Source: Aadella sp043822885
Lineage (GTDB): Bacteria; Omnitrophota; Gorgyraeia; Tantalellales; Tantalellaceae
Direction: 5' to 3'
Assembly: GCA_043822885.1 (NCBI GenBank)
Contig: JBDRBI010000023.1
Coordinates: forward strand, 1 to 27,069
Length of the DNA stretch: 27,069 bases
Shown: positions 22,875 to 27,069 of the stretch, piece after piece
Layout of the letters: each line of letters opens with the position of its first letter
Position numbering within the stretch: position 1 is the first letter of the stretch
Translations under genes and position numbers: made by a program
Notes under the pieces: model-generated
Told to the model about the DNA's origin: nothing
Seen by the model: only the letters and a program-made list of their open reading frames with translations
Databases searched by the model: none

Positions 22875-24438
22875 TTTTACCGATCGTCCTTTTCAAAATA
22901 TGGGCTGCTTTCATCACGCCTTGTACCTTGAAAATATATGCCGCCAGGAAATATGCTGCCGTAGAAAAAAAGACTATGGAAACCAATTTTACCGGTTCAC
23001 TGAAAACAAATACGTTTGTTTTTATCGGTAGAATGTTTAACATAAGCCTCATGAATATCGCCATAACCAGTGAGGACGCGCATATCTTTAGAAAGGATGA
23101 AAAAATGCGTTTTGTCCCGAAATCTCCTATACGGCGGACCAAAAATATATACAGTATAACAAAATTCGATATGGCCGCAATGGATGTCGCTAAGGCAAGA
23201 CCCCCTATTTTCAGAGGCCACATCAAGATCACATTAAGCAGAACGTTCACAATAAGCGAGACCGCAGCCGTTTTAACGGGAGTACGCGTGTCTCCCATGG
23301 AATAATAAGCGCTCACTAATACCTTGATCCCCGCGTAGGCTGTTAATCCGAATGCGTAGAAAAAAAGCGCCGATGAAGTGATCTCGGTAGAATAGGCGCC
23401 GAAGGCCCCTCTCTGGAACAATATTCTTACTATGGGATCAGCAAGCATTATCAGCCCCACGGCGGCGGGTATCATAACGGTAAAAACAGTGTTTAGAGAA
23501 AACTCTATAGTATTCTTGAACGCGTTCATGTCTTTCGAAGCGAATTCTTTGCTCATTTTGGGCAGAGCTGCCGTTACAAGTGATATCCCGAAAACAGCCA
23601 GAGGCAGCTGAACCAGTCTGGAAGAATACTGAAGCGCTGACACTCCGCCTGAGCCCACTATCCACGCTAGGGATGCGAGTACGGTGTCTATGAGCACGCT
23701 GAGTTGATAGACTCCCGCGCCGACGGCGCGCGGAATAAGAAGTTTTATTGTCCTTTTTGCTATAGGGTGTACTATCTGAAAAGTTTTCCCGAACCTAAAC
23801 CCTCTTTTCCTTAACGGTCCTACTTGGATAAGCACCTGAAATACACCGCCCGCTACAACCCCTATGATGATACCTTTAACTCCGATAACGGGGCACAAAA
23901 ATAAAAGCGCCGCTATTATGGTTATGTTCAGGACTACCGGAGCCAATGCCGGAGAAGTAAAATAATCAAATGAATTGAGCACACCTTTACTGTAGGATAC
24001 CATCCCTATGAGAAGTATGTACGGAAAGACCATACGTGTGAGAAGTACCGTAGTTGAAAATTTTTCCGAGTTTTCCAAAAAACCCGGAGCTATGATCCTG
24101 ACCAATAAGGGCGCGGCAAGAACCCCCAATATTGTCAGAACCACCAGCACCGAGAACATAAGGTTGAAGATCACACGCGCGGCTTCCCAATATTCCTCAC
24201 GTGTACGTGTATGTCTGTACTCGGTAAGTATCGGCACTATAGCCGCGTCAGTGGCGCCTTCACCTACCATATCACGCAATGTATTAGGCAGGCGAAATGC
24301 CATCCAGAAGGCATCCGCGTAAATACCTGTACCGAAACTATTGGCTATAAGTATGTCCCTGACAAATCCGAGGATACGGCTGATTATAGTGGAAGCGCCT
24401 ATAACTCCCGTTGAGCGCATAAGCTTTCTGTTAGTCAT
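22861..24438 (-). CDS. murJ: Lipid II flippase MurJ
   Basis: Flips lipid-linked peptidoglycan precursor across the inner membrane (MOP superfamily, about 14 helices). The 525-residue protein starts TNRKLMRSTGVIGASTIISR with ILGFVRDILIANSFGTG, the classic MurJ N terminus with its conserved arginines, followed by DAFWMAFRLPNTLRDMVGEG. Later segments include RLVQLPLAVFGISLVTAALP and ILFQRGAFG. I chose the ATG at 24438 because it gives the family's N terminus; reading from 24477 would add a hydrophobic leader (MTWLFNYVIIIF). No good ribosome site is seen at either. It begins the minus-strand operon murJ-uvrC-prfB-secA-lnt; the hairpin elements B and C lie upstream. Confidence 0.94.
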   Translation of the reverse strand: MTNRKLMRSTGVIGASTIISRILGFVRDILIANSFGTGIYADAFWMAFRLPNTLRDMVGEGATDAAIVPILTEYRHTRTREEYWEAARVIFNLMFSVLVVLTILGVLAAPLLVRIIAPGFLENSEKFSTTVLLTRMVFPYILLIGMVSYSKGVLNSFDYFTSPALAPVVLNITIIAALLFLCPVIGVKGIIIGVVAGGVFQVLIQVGPLRKRGFRFGKTFQIVHPIAKRTIKLLIPRAVGAGVYQLSVLIDTVLASLAWIVGSGGVSALQYSSRLVQLPLAVFGISLVTAALPKMSKEFASKDMNAFKNTIEFSLNTVFTVMIPAAVGLIMLADPIVRILFQRGAFGAYSTEITSSALFFYAFGLTAYAGIKVLVSAYYSMGDTRTPVKTAAVSLIVNVLLNVILMWPLKIGGLALATSIAAISNFVILYIFLVRRIGDFGTKRIFSSFLKICASSLVMAIFMRLMLNILPIKTNVFVFSEPVKLVSIVFFSTAAYFLAAYIFKVQGVMKAAHILKRTIGKNEKG

Positions 24439-24514
24439 AGTGAATATAATGATAACATAGTTAAATAACCAAGTCACTTGTTTAATGGTTTTGGAAATAA
24501 TGAACTATTATTGC

Positions 24515-24698
24515 GGATAAAATCGCAAATTTGCATTCACAGCGGTATTTCTTAACGTATTTTTCTACCTTTTGAAGGGGTGTAAAATAAACTCGTCCGC
24601 CTCTGGCGGCCTCAAACAGTATTTTACACCTTTTCCCTTCAAAAGGTATAAAAATACTAAAATACCGCAATTGTTCATGCAAACTTGCGATTTTATCC
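24515..24698 (+). repeat. Structured hairpin element, copy B
   Basis: A 184-nt near-perfect inverted repeat. The outer arm GGATAAAATCGCAAATTTGC (24515 onward) pairs with 24677-24698 with one mismatch. GTATTTTTCTACCTTTT (24557-24573) pairs with AAAAGGTATAAAAATAC (24641-24657), and GTGTAAAATA pairs with TATTTTACAC. The apex is CCGCC-TCT-GGCGG. It aligns along its length with copy A, and stem differences are compensatory (G-C in A becomes A-T here; AAC/GTT becomes ACC/GGT). It lies 76 nt upstream of the murJ start. Confidence 0.85.
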
Positions 24699-24725
24699 TT
24701 AGAATTTTGATTTCTTCACAATATA

Positions 24726-24918
24726 GACGATATGAGGGGATCTTTGAGCGCATTACAATTTTAGCCTTTTTTATAACTTTTTAGGGAATCATTGTTAAAT
24801 GCTGTCTGAGCCCGAACACCTATAAAAACAGTGAGGGCGAGTTCATTTAACACCCTAAAAAGTTAGAAAAAAGGCGTTTAAAAATTGTATACAAGCGAAA
24901 AGATCCACTTATATCGTC
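24726..24918 (-). repeat. Structured hairpin element, copy C (reverse orientation, divergent)
   Basis: A 193-nt imperfect inverted repeat whose minus-strand reading aligns with copies A and B: TTTTTCTAACTTTTTAGGG, GTTAAATG, AACTC, GCCC, a longer apical loop, GGGC, TCAGACAG, CATTTAAC, then CCCTAAAAAGTTATAAAAA and CTAAAAT. The outer ends GACGATAT and ATATCGTC also pair. Stems differ from A and B but keep pairing, while AACTC and TCAGACAG are kept exactly. It starts 27 nt after copy B, so the two stand back to back. Confidence 0.78.
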
Positions 24919-24986
24919 CGGTAATAATATAAATTTCACCCTACCCGGCCAAATACTTGCTATAACTGCATTCCTCTATTTATTAT

Positions 24987-25015
24987 TTGACAAAGGAAGG
25001 TCGCTATGTTAGATT
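24987..25015 (+). promoter_or_regulatory. Sigma-70 type promoter for rpsT
   Basis: TTGACA (24987-24992), a 17-nt spacer, and TAGATT (25010-25015) with an extended -10 TG at 25007-25008. Transcription would begin near 25022, about 42 nt before the rpsT ATG. This is the best consensus-like promoter in the window, fitting a ribosomal protein gene. Confidence 0.7.
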
Positions 25016-25063
25016 ATGCCTTAACTTAAATAGGAACAAACAGTTGAATACAAGGAGTTGGAT

Positions 25064-25336
25064 ATGCCGAACAAAAAAGCTGCTATTAAGAGCTTGAGAC
25101 AGGATAAGACCAGACATACCAGAAATAAAGCGATATTGTCGGAACTGCGTACTCTATCAAAAAAAACGCGCGGTCTGATAGATGAAAAAAACATAAAAGA
25201 AGCGGACGTTGCGCTTAAAAAACTGGAATCTAAACTTGCTAAATCCGCAAAAAACGATATCATCAAAGCCAAAAACGCTTCACGCCGTATTTCACGGCTG
25301 AGATCTCAATGGGTCAAGCTCAGCGCTAAAGCTTAG
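25064..25336 (+). CDS. rpsT: 30S ribosomal protein S20
   Basis: A small basic protein binding 16S rRNA early in 30S assembly. The 90 residues begin MPNKKAAIKSLRQDKTRHTR, with the family's N-terminal NKKAAIK-x-x-RQ pattern, continue through helical lysine-rich repeats (EADVALKKLESKLAKSAKND) and end in the typical NASRRISRLRSQWVKL. AAGGAG (25052-25057) is 6 nt before the ATG at 25064; the in-frame TTG at 25058 is rejected. It is a single-gene plus-strand unit, divergent from murJ and convergent with the diguanylate cyclase gene. No clear terminator hairpin with U-run was found in the 82 nt after it. Confidence 0.97.
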   Translation: MPNKKAAIKSLRQDKTRHTRNKAILSELRTLSKKTRGLIDEKNIKEADVALKKLESKLAKSAKNDIIKAKNASRRISRLRSQWVKLSAKA

Positions 25337-25418
25337 TAAAATACCGGAAGATAATGCCTCCCTCAAACGAGATCGGCGTGTTCGCAGGGTTATCACGAGC
25401 GGGCTGACCTTTGTACTG

Positions 25419-26561
25419 TTAGTTTTCCTTTTTATATACCGTTATTCTGTCCCGTCCGCTGTTTTTAGATTGGTATAGAGCGTTATCAGCTTCTCTGATA
25501 AATTTTTTGGAGTCATATCCTTCTTCACCACAGTAGGCAGAAATTCCCATACTTACCGTGATATTAACCTTGGAGTTATCGACAATAAGTTCTGTATCAC
25601 TGATCGCCTTTTTGAGCCTGAATGCTATGCTAATCGTCTTATCAAGAAACGTATCTTTATTTTTCTGCGCCTCATCATCTGACAATGGTTCCGGCCCGAG
25701 AAAAAGAACGGCAAACTCTTCGCCACCGTACCGGGCGACAAAGTCGTAAGCTCTTACATGGTTTCTGAACGCCCGGGCTACTGTTTTGATGATATTATCT
25801 CCGGCTAGATGTCCGTAAGTATCGTTGAACTTCTTGAAGTGATCGATATCGCACATTATAAGAACTATAGGACGCAGGAAATCAACGGATTTTTTGATCT
25901 CTTCATCGATACATTTCTTGAAAAAAGTCTGATTACACAGACCTGTCATACTGTCGTGTTTTGTGCGGTATTCGGCATCTCTGCGCTTGGATTCCGTAAA
26001 CTTCTGCCGACGGATCAGACCATCTGAATATTCCCGGTAAACGAGAATAGTAAGCAGCAGAATGGTGTTAATGATGAAAAGGAACATCGTTATCCGCATC
26101 GTCTTCTGATCTTCTTCGAATCTATTTTTGAGCTGAACATACATATCGTAAACGATCAGTTTCCCTTTGATCTTCTTGTTTTCTATGGGAAAAATATAAT
26201 CAGCCGGAAAAAGGTCTTCGTCTTTTACCCCTTGCAGGATACTGCGCATTGTCCCCTTACCGTCATCGCAGACAAAATCTATTGTAAGGGCCGGGAGCCG
26301 GTTATAACTATAATCCTCAATTATCTCTTTGATCTCTTTTCTGTCCTGTGTATCAAGCTTGCTCTGCAAGTTGAGGCATAAAAACCTTGCCATTTCCTCT
26401 GCCTTGCGTTGGTTCACATTCGGTTTTGCGGTAAAATATTCACACATGATATTGCTTTGTTTATGCATCATAACGGCATAGAAAACCCCGACGATAACGG
26501 AAAAAAAGATCATATATCGGATGAAACGGCTATTTAATATTTGGAATTTGGCTTTTGGCAT
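25419..26561 (-). CDS. Membrane-bound diguanylate cyclase (GGDEF)
   Basis: A 380-residue sensor with an N-terminal helix (FIRYMIFFSVIVGVFYAVMM), an extracytoplasmic domain of about 125 residues I cannot assign, a second helix (TMFLFIINTILLLTILVY), and a GGDEF domain starting near KHDSMTGLCNQTFFKK. The active motif GGEEF is at 279-283, with the inhibitory I-site RAYD at 270-273, so it is probably active with product inhibition. I chose the ATG at 26561; a GTG at 26600 is possible, but a TATACT box at 26596-26591 would place the transcript start between them. The gene is alone, flanked upstream by a perfect terminator hairpin. Confidence 0.9.
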   Translation of the reverse strand: MPKAKFQILNSRFIRYMIFFSVIVGVFYAVMMHKQSNIMCEYFTAKPNVNQRKAEEMARFLCLNLQSKLDTQDRKEIKEIIEDYSYNRLPALTIDFVCDDGKGTMRSILQGVKDEDLFPADYIFPIENKKIKGKLIVYDMYVQLKNRFEEDQKTMRITMFLFIINTILLLTILVYREYSDGLIRRQKFTESKRRDAEYRTKHDSMTGLCNQTFFKKCIDEEIKKSVDFLRPIVLIMCDIDHFKKFNDTYGHLAGDNIIKTVARAFRNHVRAYDFVARYGGEEFAVLFLGPEPLSDDEAQKNKDTFLDKTISIAFRLKKAISDTELIVDNSKVNITVSMGISAYCGEEGYDSKKFIREADNALYQSKNSGRDRITVYKKEN

Positions 26562-26626
26562 AATATGATTTCTGTTTTGTTGAACATTTAAGTATACCAC
26601 GCAAATTGTCGTACTGCTAAAAAGAA

Positions 26627-26679
26627 TAACACATAAAAAAGGGACGTCTTTTAAAATGACGTCCCTTTTTTATGTGTTA
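26627..26679. terminator. Bidirectional intrinsic terminator, 22-bp perfect stem
   Basis: TAACACATAAAAAAGGGACG plus TC (26627-26648) pairs without mismatch to 26658-26679 around a 9-nt loop TTTTAAAAT. The A-run and T-run within the arms give GC-core plus U-tract on either strand. It would end transcription from the minus-strand gene at 26823-27069 before the diguanylate cyclase gene. Confidence 0.85.
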
Positions 26680-26708
26680 CAACCCGCTAATTAGTACATC
26701 AGTCAATC

Positions 26709-26799
26709 AGTTATGAGTTGGGAGTTGGGAGTTGGGAGTTGGGAGTTGCAAAATAAAAAACTAATTCAACTCAAAACTCCCAACTCCTAACTCATAACT
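26709..26799. repeat. TTGGGAG tandem tract forming an inverted repeat
   Basis: AGTTATGAG followed by about four to five TTGGGAG units (26709-26747) is mirrored by CAACTC...CTCCCAACTCCTAACTCATAACT (26767-26799). The outermost nine bases of each arm pair perfectly. It lies between the terminator and the stop of the last gene. The unit resembles other short-word tracts in this window. Confidence 0.75.
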
Positions 26800-26822
26800 C
26801 TGAACTTTTAAACTGTTACCCC

Positions 26823-27069
26823 TTATCTTTTATCCAATCTCTTGAACTTTTCGTTAATGGTCCTCGAATCGTCCATCATAGAATAACCCGAGAACATAGC
26901 TCTGGCTTCCCTCATGGCGTTTATCTTGGACATCACTTCCTCGGCATTGTTTCCCTTTATGGCCGCCGTTCCTTCGGAAGTTTTTTTCTCTTCCAAAGAA
27001 CCAAAACGAACCTTGCCGTAAGCTGTGCTCATACTAAAAACAAACACCACTGTCACTATTACGCATATG
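26823..27069 (-). CDS. Small exported protein of unknown function (5' end cut by window edge)
   Basis: Not recognised. The visible reading frame is open to the window edge; a GTG at 27056 could start it, but the hydrophobic stretch (CVIVTVVFVFSMSTAYG) continues upstream of that codon, so the true start of the signal peptide probably lies outside the window. After the predicted cleavage the mature part is about 60 residues, charged and without cysteines or clear domain: KVRFGSLEEKKTSEGTAAIK, then helical INAMREARAMFSGYSMMDD and a basic end. The stop codon is followed on the minus strand by the TTGGGAG tract and a strong terminator, so this gene ends its transcription unit. Confidence 0.6.
   Translation of the reverse strand, partial: ICVIVTVVFVFSMSTAYGKVRFGSLEEKKTSEGTAAIKGNNAEEVMSKINAMREARAMFSGYSMMDDSRTINEKFKRLDKR

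Noticed and set aside
24482..24784. Reading frames of 62-70 codons on both strands in the murJ-rpsT gap
   Set aside because: They are by-products of the hairpin elements B and C, whose inverted symmetry opens frames on both strands.
25005..25028. Seven-codon frame (MLDYALT) with an AAGGAAGG site upstream of rpsT
   Set aside because: It overlaps the -10 element of the rpsT promoter, so it would not be in the transcript.

Overview
The window looks like chromosome from a Gram-negative, uncultured-type bacterium. Apolipoprotein N-acyltransferase, MurJ, CHASE2 and PDZ envelope proteins and several cyclic-di-GMP proteins sit among ordinary housekeeping genes. Gene content, long coupled operons and many intergenic palindromes would fit the candidate phylum Omnitrophota or a PVC relative, but that placement is inference. 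Nothing suggests phage or plasmid; the only mobile-type gene is a REP-associated (RAYT) transposase.

Left part (1-7293, all minus strand). Transcription runs from a receiver-GGDEF-MshEN protein through a secreted BamE-like protein, two PilZ proteins, DNA polymerase X and NAD+-dependent DNA ligase LigA to lysyl-tRNA synthetase (cut by the window edge). Spacing is tight from 7293 to 2719. The gaps around ligA carry a 28-bp and a 68-bp perfect palindrome.

Middle part (7728-12156, plus strand). An ECF-type sigma factor and a zinc-finger membrane anti-sigma factor are followed by a repeat-rich gap, then spoVG-like, yraN and the Mg-chelatase-like ATPase yifB/comM. A 41-nt block with only two differences precedes both the anti-sigma gene and spoVG; it is the best candidate for the sigma factor's promoter. 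The RAYT transposase follows, bracketed by two identical 51-nt hairpin repeats. The 68-bp palindrome near ligA belongs to the same family.

Right part (12259-24438, minus strand). The order of transcription is murJ, uvrC (compact), prfB (RF2, with a canonical +1 frameshift site), secA, lnt, a CHASE2-GGDEF protein, a TPR/PDZ protein and a HAMP membrane protein. These cover lipid II flipping, protein export, lipoprotein maturation and envelope signalling. Divergent from murJ lies rpsT, followed by a convergent membrane diguanylate cyclase (26561-25419) and the 3' part of a small exported protein at the right edge.

The most unusual content is non-coding. Three copies of a 173-193 nt hairpin element (20228-20400, 24515-24698, and 24726-24918 in reverse orientation) share asymmetric internal-loop sequence while their stems differ by compensatory changes. 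I do not recognise the family. Several short-word tracts (TTGGGAG, GAAGGACGA, ATTTTTG types) also recur between genes, one of them inside a coding region.
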